Source of the DNA: Xanthostigma xanthostigma
Lineage: Eukaryota > Arthropoda > Insecta > Raphidioptera > Raphidiidae
Length of the DNA: 64,000 bases
Reading direction: 5' to 3'
Assembly (NCBI GenBank): GCA_963575645.1
Contig: OY754469.1
Location: 49,682,753 to 49,746,752 of the forward strand
The translations under genes and the position numbers were made by a program. Each line of letters opens with the position of its first letter. Positions within the stretch are counted from its first letter, which is position 1. The notes below the pieces were generated by a model. The model did no database searches and was not told the DNA's origin. It saw nothing but the letters and a program-made list of their open reading frames with translations. This document shows positions 59,001 through 64,000 of this stretch, in pieces.

Positions 59001-62000
59001 GTTAAAGCCATCGACATTTACTTGGTGATGTGTTTCGTGTTTGTATTTGCCGCTCTCCTCGAATACGCCGCCGTCAACTACACCTACTGGGGCGCCAGGG
59101 CCAAAAAGAAGAGTAAAAAGACTAAAGAAGCTGAAGATAAAAAAATTACCGGTATTTATGTTGCTAATATTATTGGCGTAGCAAGAGGGGGACCTACCCT
59201 ACAATATTAATTGTTCACGTACTAATAACAAGTAGTGATGTGCCGGATAACCGTATCCGCGGATATCCGAGGAAGAAAAAAGATCCGTATCCGTTATTTT
59301 TTGGCGGATATTTTACGGATCTTTTACCTTATTAATTTGCAATTCATAGATGAAATTTTATATATATAGGTGATTAGGTAATAATGAAAAACTGTTAAAT
59401 TCCATTCAGATTATTTTTTATTTTTTAAAATCGTATTTGGCACCTTTATATTGCAAACATTTATCGTAGTGAGTACCATACCAATAGTACATAACTCAAA
59501 GGTACTAAAAAAATTGTCTTTATAATGAGATATTGCACATCGATCTTTGGAAAGAGACAATCTGTTATGAGAGTTAACTCTTAAAGAGGTCAATAACTTT
59601 TTCCCATAACAGATAGTCTCTTTCCAAAGGTCGATGTGCAATATTTACCGCCGCGTACTCTAAGAAAGTTAAGATCCGTATCCGTATCCGCGGATCTTGG
59701 AACCAAACATCCGTATTCAGATCCGTATCCGCGGACATACATTTTTAACGATCCGGCACATCACTAATAATAAGATAAATTCTATTCGAATAAATACAGT
59801 TTTCAATTTCAATAAACTGTCAGCATATTAGGTTGACTAGAAATAAACAATAATCTTTCAGGAAGTAAAACAAAAGATGCACAGCAAACAAACGAAGATA
59901 TAATCGAACTGCAAGATGTGCGAATGAGTCCAATAGCTTCGATCAGAAATCGACAGAACAGCGCACGCGCAAACAGAGACGGCGGAGGCGAGAACGCATC
60001 CGGAACTGAAGTTGATCACGCAAAGTTTCCGCCAAGCTTCCGTATTTCGCGATCGGGAGGGTACAGCTGGAATCCGCGAAATACGCCCGGACTTAGGTTC
60101 AGAGGAAGCAGAGGTAAATATACTATATTATAATATGCAACCGTTCACAGTAGAAATAATTTCTTCACAGTCATGAAAAAATATAACTCTTACATTCCTC
60201 TTTCATTTAATAATTTAATAATAAAATTTTTATTGTGAAACTAAGAAAGTTTATAGTCAGAGTGCCCGTCGGCAAAAATTTTACTGACAAATACTTTCCA
60301 CAAACTTTGTATATGGCTTCATTAGGCCTAGTCTGACACCTATTTCCTCTATGACTTTTTTTGATTTTGGGGCGTTTTCCCTCTAAAGTTTCCGAAAGAT
60401 GTCGTTTTGACGACATGTAAAAAATTTATAGATACTGTTTGTTTTTTAATTGGATAGCTTAAAAACTTCAACCAAAACGCTAAAAATAATGTTTTCTGAC
60501 AAATAACATAAACCATTTAAAATGTCTGACATCTCGAATATGGCGACATATTCGAGGTGTCAGACCACAGAACAATAATAGTACATGTTCTGTGTGTCAG
60601 ACATTTTAAATAGTATCTATAAATTTTTTACATATCGTCAAAACGAGATCTTTCGGAAAATTTAGAGGGAAAACGCCCCAAAATCAAAAAAAGTCATAGA
60701 GGAAATAGGTGTCAGACTAAGCCTAATGAAGCCATATACAAAGTTTGAGAAGAGTATTTGTCAGTAAAATTTTTGCCGACATGCACTCTGGCTATTACAA
60801 TAATGGTCACAAACACAGATACAGAAAATTTGCTAAAAAAATTCTTTATAATTGTAAAGACATTTATCAAGGAGAAGGCATTTAATTGTTTTTTTGAAGA
60901 TATGATAACTCATTTCTTTTATATTAATTGGTGAAACATTGTAGAATTTTAACGTTCAATAATTATAGGTCCATTTGTTAATTTGCCGGTTTTGTAAAGA
61001 GGGTGCCTCTTTACAAAACCGGCAAATTAATATCTTTATTACCCCGAGTACTATAAGAGCATTGCGCATATCTACAAATATTCCCCTATTCCAAATGTTA
61101 TCCCCTCGCCTAAAATGGGTTAACTTTTTCCATAAATAGATTGACCATCAAATTTTTCAAAAACTTTTAATTTATACAGTAGGTACAGAATACAAAACGT
61201 GTTATTTTTGTGATGTTATCAGCTGTCAATAAAATAAAGGCTTGGCTAGAATTCCTAACAGGCGAGGCTCGGTGAGAAAAAATGAAATATATGCATACAG
61301 GTGTCTTGATGTAGAAATATGTAAATTTAATCACACATTATAATATGTCTATTTGTCTTTTTAATAAAGAAAACAAAATGATTGTGACTAAATAAAATCG
61401 TGTTAGACTTATTGTTTTGTCTGAAGTTCGTACAATTTACTTTTTTAAGGCAGCCAACTGCCAAAATTATTTGGTCCCCGACCAATTCATATTTTCGACT
61501 AAAAACGATGTCACCAGCTCTCGGATAATAACCCCTGAAGACCTGAATGTAATAAACATTATATACAAAATTTAAATGTTGAATTGCGTAACACAATTTC
61601 AGAATTTTTTTTATTATTATGCTAATAATAATGCATTCCTTCATACCGAGAAAAATCGTTTTTATGTCTGTCCACTCGCTTGTCGATTGATCAGCGCACA
61701 GCCAGTTGCCGTGGTACAAGTACCACAGCTTGAGAAACACTGCTCTATTATATAATAAAGACCGCTGCACACGTGGCTAGAAACGCCGCTAGGAGTTCTG
61801 CTAGCTGGTAGGCTGGTTACGAAGCTGGAAATGACGTCACGGCGGGCTGGCCTGCTAGCTCACAAACTAGGTTTTAAAATTAGAACAGGGGCTATTTTCC
61901 CTGCTAGATCTGCCGATAGAACCAATCAGGAAGCAGTATCTTGTCACGTGGGCACTTGAACAAACGCCCACAAACGAACATGGCGTCATTCTGCTCAGAG

Positions 62001-62401
62001 AGAGAGAACAGACACGTTTTGCTGTGTGTTTATTTTCGAACTGTCACTGCGCGCGCATCAGATCTATCCACAAAACAAGCTTGAAAAATAGTCTCGTGTG
62101 AAGCTAGGCAAATCTAGCAAGGAATCTACCAGCGTTTCTAGCCTCGTGTGCAGAGATCATTATAATTCCAAAATGTCTGGTAATGCGTTTGCCGACCCAG
62201 CATAAATATTTGTATGTTGCAGGAAATCAAATTCACAAACCAAAAATGTTTAACACGTTAAGAAGGGGAGCGTCGGTTCTAAAAGCGTCCTTACCCAAAA
62301 TCAAGGACGTCAACATAATCGACAAATATTCCCGAATCATATTTCCCGTATCATTTCTAATATTCAACGCGGTGTATTGGATATTTTATTTTTTCGAGTG
62401 A
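44026..62401 (+). CDS. Lcch3: LCCH3 GABA-gated channel beta-like subunit, complete, nine coding exons
   Basis: Exons 44026-44099, 48482-48582, 50970-51037, 55087-55232, 56275-56432, 58311-58595, 58930-59151, 59862-60113 and 62223-62401 total 1485 nt: 494 residues plus TGA, with every junction in phase. Order: signal peptide (1-25), ligand-binding domain with WVPD loop A, Cys-loop C162-C176, TM1 about 244-266, TM2 273-290 ([15 protein letters not shown], with Ala at 2' and Thr at 6' of the picrotoxin site), TM3 about 304-327, a basic KKKSKKTK start to the cytoplasmic loop, and TM4 475-493. The [22 protein letters not shown] sequence and length match Drosophila LCCH3. LCCH3 is a plasma-membrane subunit that co-assembles with other subunits (with GRD it forms GABA-gated cation channels). 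Start: first ATG after an in-frame TAG; a second ATG lies three codons on. Introns hold hAT, foldback and other MITEs; intron 6 has a GC donor. Confidence 0.95.
44312..44874. repeat. TTAA MITE family F, copy 2, in Lcch3 intron 1
   Basis: TTAA at both ends, with inverted tips GGTAGTTTGGGAGCC / GGCTACCAAACTACC. The inverse copy lies at 23183-23634. It has no transposase frame. Confidence 0.75.
45214..45321 (-). CDS. Candidate 35-residue transmembrane micropeptide, copy A
   Basis: ATG at 45321, TAA at 45214-45216. The sequence starts [12 protein letters not shown] and ends CDRC, with one uninterrupted hydrophobic helix of about 18 residues between (residues 13-30). The paired cysteines at positions 2-3 could be palmitoylated. 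Its tandem twin (45575-45682) has 14 nucleotide differences giving eight replacements, all inside residues 13-31 and nearly all hydrophobic for hydrophobic; both ends are unchanged and no stop or frameshift has appeared. An upstream TTTATAATA may be a TATA box. It lies antisense in Lcch3 intron 1. It resembles sarcolamban/DWORF-like SERCA regulators in size and layout only. Family and expression are unknown. Confidence 0.45.
   Translation of the reverse strand: MCCDSDLSWNVPTIIFVGFIAFIIFVYLVANCDRC
45575..45682 (-). CDS. Candidate 35-residue transmembrane micropeptide, copy B
   Basis: ATG at 45682, TAA at 45575-45577, same length and ends as copy A ([12 protein letters not shown] ... CDRC). 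The helix differs from copy A by T13S, I15A, A21V, I23L, I24L, V26L, V29A and N31Y, keeping hydrophobicity. The upstream 130 bases, including TTTATAATACGAATTATAG, are almost identical in both copies. An AG (TTTGCAG) 12 bases before the ATG could be an acceptor, so a 5' exon is possible. Confidence 0.45.
   Translation of the reverse strand: MCCDSDLSWNVPSIAFVGFIVFLLFLYLAAYCDRC
46132..46266 (-). CDS. Candidate 44-residue single-pass membrane peptide
   Basis: ATG at 46266 in a strong A-rich context (AAAAAAATGA), TAA at 46132-46134. Residues 1-12 ([12 protein letters not shown]) precede a ~20-residue hydrophobic helix, then [13 protein letters not shown]. The negatively charged N-side and positively charged C-side tail are compatible with an outside-in, N-out topology. 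A perfect X-box lies 60-73 bases upstream. It is not homologous to the 35-residue pair by eye. Antisense in Lcch3 intron 1. Confidence 0.45.
   Translation of the reverse strand: MIFNYEYACLEHPILVMIAITVMSVLVAAVLLSKDFPIHPPHRS
46326..46339. promoter_or_regulatory. X-box (RFX binding site)
   Basis: GTTTCTATGGTAAC on the minus strand fits the X-box consensus GTHNYYATRRNAAC at every position. It is 60-73 bases before the ATG of the 44-residue peptide, the usual distance in RFX-driven ciliary genes, with a TTTATATTG between. Confidence 0.5.
46780..46985 (+). repeat. Penelope-like fragment, copy 3
   Basis: Ends CTTCAATAAATAAAATTATC and its inverse enclose TTCTGAAGAAAGTCCAAATC followed by CGGATCGAAATATT, a degenerate hammerhead core. 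Confidence 0.55.
47362..47547 (-). CDS. Candidate 61-residue two-helix membrane peptide
   Basis: ATG at 47547, TGA at 47362-47364. An in-frame TAA immediately precedes the ATG, so the frame is self-contained unless spliced. It has two hydrophobic segments ([17 protein letters not shown] and [18 protein letters not shown]) joined by [14 protein letters not shown], and a charged tail [12 protein letters not shown]. It lies antisense in Lcch3 intron 1 with the other small membrane frames. No family recognised; chance origin is possible. Confidence 0.35.
   Translation of the reverse strand: MWLLLMFFNILYFVTVISNKDWPFVEIFLFPGWWCWIIFLIPNITVILLSREERINCEERT
47852..48272 (-). mobile_element. Helitron-like fragment
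   Basis: The plus strand begins GTCCCGGTTTCACCCGGGT, the terminal hairpin shared with 15118 and 48713, followed by ATAATTCTGCAAATTGTATT, also shared with 48713. It ends near TATATAATATATAGATTAG. Confidence 0.5.
48482..48582 (+). CDS. Lcch3: Lcch3 exon 2: N-terminal helix
   Basis: Acceptor TTGTTACAG, donor GTAATG. Encodes [20 protein letters not shown] then [13 protein letters not shown], the family's N-terminal helix with an NVT sequon and the RPNFGG motif completed in exon 3. Confidence 0.92.
48713..49377. mobile_element. Helitron-like 3' end joined to dispersed repeat E, copy 2
   Basis: ACTAGCGGCCCGTCCCGG with a CCGG...CCGG hairpin, then from 48929 near-identity to 19710-20166. Located in Lcch3 intron 2, 130 bases after exon 2. 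Confidence 0.6.
50205..50710. repeat. Inverted-repeat element in Lcch3 intron 2
   Basis: Arms of about 140 bp (50205-50345 and 50570-50710) share GCACAAACCTTA, GGTCACTAAAAAAATAT-like and TAGCTATAGATATATTTAG in inverse. Its right end lies about 260 bases before exon 3. Confidence 0.65.
50970..51037 (+). CDS. Lcch3: Lcch3 exon 3: ISEVNM strand
   Basis: 68 nt, acceptor TTTTCAG, donor GTAAGA. Encodes [20 protein letters not shown] plus NM. Same length as the paralogous exon at 10752-10819. Confidence 0.95.
52900..52938 (-). ncRNA. Hammerhead ribozyme motif
   Basis: On the minus strand: CTGATGA (52935-52929), stem II GGAC-GTAAT-GTCC, GAAAC (52914-52910), palindromic stem III ACGATCGT and a GTT cleavage triplet. 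The stem I pairing is weak (CTT with GGG). A hAT MITE inserted next to it at 52938-52946. Probably a Penelope-like element end. Confidence 0.6.
52946..53469. mobile_element. hAT MITE family G, copy 3, in Lcch3 intron 3
   Basis: Inverted ends TAGTGATGTGCCGG and an exact 8-bp duplication GTACAGAC (52938-52945 and 53470-53477). Interior as in copy 1, with the central hairpin. Confidence 0.9.
54233..54345. repeat. Palindromic fragment of the Penelope-like family
   Basis: ATAAAATTATCGACCAATTT followed by TTCAGACAAATATATTAACA is repeated inverted around AAAAAATATTAT: arms of about 50 bp. A related border (TGATTAGAACTCTTCAATAA) lies at 53713. Confidence 0.65.
55087..55232 (+). CDS. Lcch3: Lcch3 exon 4: loop D to loop A
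   Basis: Acceptor TTACAG, donor GTACCT. Encodes [19 protein letters not shown], then [13 protein letters not shown] and [12 protein letters not shown]. The stretch after RLAF is shorter than the acidic insert that I recall in Drosophila, so alternative splicing in other insects may not apply here. Confidence 0.95.
55324..55769. repeat. MITE family H, copy 1, in Lcch3 intron 4
   Basis: Inverted ends AGGCCGCTGCATACGAGGCT / GCCTCGTGTGCAGCGGCCT with a GC-rich interior. The inverse copy is at 61757-62157. The ends and TAA/TTA flanks suggest PIF/Harbinger type. Confidence 0.65.
56275..56432 (+). CDS. Lcch3: Lcch3 exon 5: Cys-loop
   Basis: Acceptor TCTTCAG, donor GTACGT. Encodes [34 protein letters not shown] and SQNC; the cysteines are 13 residues apart. 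Confidence 0.95.
56990..57254. repeat. AAGGGCGTAGA-ended MITE, copy 2
   Basis: Inverted tips AAGGGCGTAGA / TCTACGCCCTT. The interior matches 40883-41113 in reverse. Lies in Lcch3 intron 5. Confidence 0.7.
57303..57998. repeat. Composite inverted element with seven TTATGTCATGACATAA-type palindromes
   Basis: Outer ends TTATGGCACGC(T/C)GTTTTACT are inverted, and a third internal copy lies at 57640-57660. The 16-bp palindrome occurs around 57433, 57496, 57530, 57717, 57750, 57816 and 57848 (one with a mismatch), with TATGTCACCACATA variants between. Lies in Lcch3 intron 5, ending about 310 bases before exon 6. Confidence 0.75.
58311..58595 (+). CDS. Lcch3: Lcch3 exon 6: loop C, TM1, start of TM2
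   Basis: Acceptor TATTTCAG. Encodes [47 protein letters not shown] and ATSARVAL, ending in the first base of the Gly 4' codon of TM2. The only frame-keeping donor is GCATGT at 58596, a GC-AG intron. If the intron were retained, translation would stop at 58688-58690 after a short aberrant tail. Confidence 0.93.
58613..58706. repeat. Perfect 45-bp palindrome, 4-nt loop, beside Lcch3 GC donor
   Basis: Arms 58613-58657 and 58662-58706 are exact reverse complements. In the transcript it would form a very stable hairpin starting 17 bases after the GC splice donor of intron 6. Confidence 0.9.
58930..59151 (+). CDS. Lcch3: Lcch3 exon 7: TM2-TM3
   Basis: Acceptor GCTAAG, donor GTATTT. Encodes [20 protein letters not shown], the TM3 [18 protein letters not shown] and the basic [18 protein letters not shown] that opens the cytoplasmic loop. 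Confidence 0.95.
59233..59766. mobile_element. hAT MITE family G, copy 4, filling Lcch3 intron 7
   Basis: Inverted ends TAGTGATGTGCCGG and 8-bp duplication ATAACAAG / ATAATAAG (one change). It makes up 534 of the 710 bases of intron 7. Confidence 0.9.
59862..60113 (+). CDS. Lcch3: Lcch3 exon 8: cytoplasmic loop
   Basis: Acceptor CTTTCAG, donor GTAAAT. Encodes [19 protein letters not shown] and [16 protein letters not shown], conserved islands in the LCCH3 TM3-TM4 loop, separated by a variable Arg/Asn/Gly-rich part. Confidence 0.93.
60257..60793. repeat. Long inverted-repeat element in Lcch3 intron 8
   Basis: Arms of about 165 bp (60257-60425 and 60620-60793) with tips CAGAGTGC(C/A) and shared GGCGTTTTCCCTCTAAA. 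The centre holds a palindrome CTGACA(T/C)CTCGAATATG. Confidence 0.75.
60978..61030. repeat. Perfect 25-bp palindrome, 3-nt loop
   Basis: Arms 60978-61002 and 61006-61030 are exact inverses around GTG. Located in Lcch3 intron 8. Confidence 0.85.
61757..62157. repeat. MITE family H, copy 2 (inverted)
   Basis: Inverse of 55324-55769, with ends AGACCGCTGCACACGTGGCT and CTAGCCTCGTGTGCAG. It ends about 65 bases before Lcch3 exon 9. Confidence 0.65.
62223..62401 (+). CDS. Lcch3: Lcch3 exon 9: TM4 and stop
   Basis: Acceptor TTGCAG. Encodes [20 protein letters not shown] then [12 protein letters not shown] and the TM4 end [11 protein letters not shown] at 62399-62401. A C-terminus right after TM4 is normal for the family. 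Confidence 0.95.
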
Positions 62402-62597
62402 TAGCTGCTATATTATTGTCGTCAATACAACAGCTAGTTGTCTTATCGTCCCAGGAACTTTAAAGGGGTACAGAGGTGGGCTTTTTGAGAACAAAAACAT
62501 TTGTGTTTAAATTTTGAGAATATTATTCTACCGATAAATAGAACACATTACGAGCGTCCAATAAGAGGTGATTTCAGCAATCAACATTGACAAGTGA

Positions 62598-62603
62598 AAT
62601 AAA
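62598..62603 (+). promoter_or_regulatory. AATAAA, candidate Lcch3 polyadenylation signal
   Basis: First AATAAA after the Lcch3 stop, about 200 bases downstream, implying a short 3' UTR. Confidence 0.4.
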
Positions 62604-63236
62604 GAATATTATATATTTTGAACATAAACAGGTCAACTGTTAACCTAGCCATGCAGCGTTGTGAAATAATAGAACTCGTTCCACACGTCTAGTTGTTTTT
62701 ATTTTATTTTTTTTTTTCAAGCGTCTATTTATTCTAACATACCAAGTATTAGGTTTTTAGAAACGACTCGAAAAATGTGAAATTATACAAACTTTAATAT
62801 TTTTAAAAAGTGCATTTGATTAGATTTTAATAGGAAATTGATAAATTTAATATTGAGCAGTATAAACGCAAATAATTATTATACTAAATTGAAATAATCG
62901 ATATTTTCAAATTGAATTCATAGAAATTATGTTCATTATTCTACTAGCTTTAAAAATTGTACGTATATTTCAATGTTTTTTGAATACACATTTTTTTTAA
63001 CTTCTAACTTTTTATAACTCAAACAAATCGCTTTATTTCTTTAAAAATCAGAGGTAATTTCGGCTTCCAGTGTTTATACCGCTCAAAAGTCATTTTTACT
63101 TCTATAAAATAAGTTCTTATTTATTTTGTAAGATAAAAAATAGTAATAATTGGAGCCGAGATATTTGTTGCTTACAACATACATTAGGGATGAAGCAAAC
63201 AATATTATAACATTTTTTAATACATATAAATACATT

Positions 63237-63400
63237 TTTCAAATAAATAAAATTGTCGACCAATTTTTCTCAGACCACAATATATTGACAAAAATAATAA
63301 AATTACAAATCAATATAACACAAGATTTGGATCTTCTTCAGAAATATCGAAAAAATATAAAAATTAACTAGTATTAAGTTATTTATTTATTTTTTTTTTA
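63237..63400 (-). repeat. Penelope-like fragment, copy 5 (minus)
   Basis: Shares AATAAAATTGTCGACCAATT and AAATCAATATAACACAAGAT with copy 2, but the GGATCAAAACGTCATC segment of the hammerhead core is deleted. Confidence 0.55.
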
Positions 63401-63439
63401 CTTAAATTACGTGCTCAGCAACTTTGGCTATATGCACGA

Positions 63440-63655
63440 AAAGAAGTTATTTAAGCCGTCAGATGGCATCATGCAGCATTGCTGTGACGTTGTTCAGCGT
63501 TGCTCGCTGTTTCAAAATTAAAGCCGTCAGATGGCAGTATGCAGTATTGTGCCTGTTGTATTACAATATGAAGATCAGATGACAGATCGAAGTGCTGACG
63601 TTGTTTCAAAATTAAAGCCGTCAGATGGCAGACGTTGTTCAGCGTTGCTGTATTT
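63440..63655. repeat. Imperfect tandem repeats (AAGCCGTCAGATGGCA)
   Basis: The 16-mer AAGCCGTCAGATGGCA, or one base off it, occurs three times with GACGTTGTTCAGCGTTGCT segments between. Non-coding. Confidence 0.7.
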
Positions 63656-64000
63656 TAATTAATTTACAAAAACAAAAGCAATAATTAATTTTTTAGTTGT
63701 CGATGTCAGTAGAGCAAGCAATTATCTGTAAAATGATATATAATAATTTATGTGGAGAAATTGTGAGGTTTTTTCTAAAAAGGGAGGCAAACATCTTTAA
63801 CCTTAGCGTAGTAATATATATGATTTGACGCATCCAACGCTTGGACTGTGTGTAGAAAGGAAAATTTCAAATTAAGCAGAGAATGTTTTCAAAAAAAAGC
63901 TTTTACATTCGTGTAAATTTCGATACTGTATATTAATAAACAATCAATATCTGGCTCTATAGGTAGTAATTTTTAATGATGTTACTAAAAACTTTTGGTG

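Noticed and set aside
37270..59641. Repeated ~64-codon minus frames starting [13 protein letters not shown]
   Set aside because: They are the central hairpin of the hAT MITE translated by chance, not genes.
1..64000. CRISPR array, bacterial operons, rRNA
   Set aside because: Repeats are MITEs, SINEs or tandem minisatellites; gene structure is eukaryotic throughout.

Overview
This is AT-rich nuclear DNA from an insect (arthropod at least). The evidence is two interrupted Cys-loop GABA-receptor-type genes with GT-AG introns, tRNA-derived SINEs, a non-LTR retrotransposon tail, Penelope-like and Helitron-like debris, and many MITEs with target-site duplications. I cannot name the order with confidence. 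There are no bacterial features, and most of the 64 kb is introns, intergenic sequence and transposon remains.

Two receptor genes lie head to head. On the minus strand (4.6-16.5 kb) are five exons of an alpha-like subunit, closest to the insect CG8916 type. They cover the end of the signal peptide and the ligand-binding domain up to the exon after the Cys-loop. The first exon was not found, and the membrane-domain exons must lie beyond the left edge. On the plus strand (44.0-62.4 kb) is what appears to be the complete coding sequence of Lcch3, the beta-like GABA-gated channel subunit: nine exons, all phases agreeing, 494 codons plus stop. One intron inside TM2 uses a GC donor and is followed 17 bases later by a perfect 45-bp palindrome.

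Three other kinds of coding sequence are visible. A secreted, glycosylation-site-rich protein of unknown family runs off the left edge (1-474, minus). An intronless 368-codon gene of unknown family (37.8-38.9 kb, minus) sits between the receptors. Antisense inside Lcch3 intron 1 (45.2-47.5 kb) is a group of very small membrane-protein ORFs: a tandem pair of 35-residue peptides, a 44-residue peptide with a perfect X-box (RFX site) about 60 bp upstream, and a 61-residue two-helix peptide. This group is the best candidate for something undescribed.

The mobile fraction includes four copies of one hAT MITE (three with 8-bp duplications, two of them in Lcch3 introns), two TTAA-flanked MITE families, several long foldback elements, five SINE copies, and Penelope-like fragments carrying hammerhead-ribozyme cores (best at 18.75 and 52.9 kb). 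One TTAA MITE sits inside a SINE whose unoccupied target is present in a second SINE copy in the same window.
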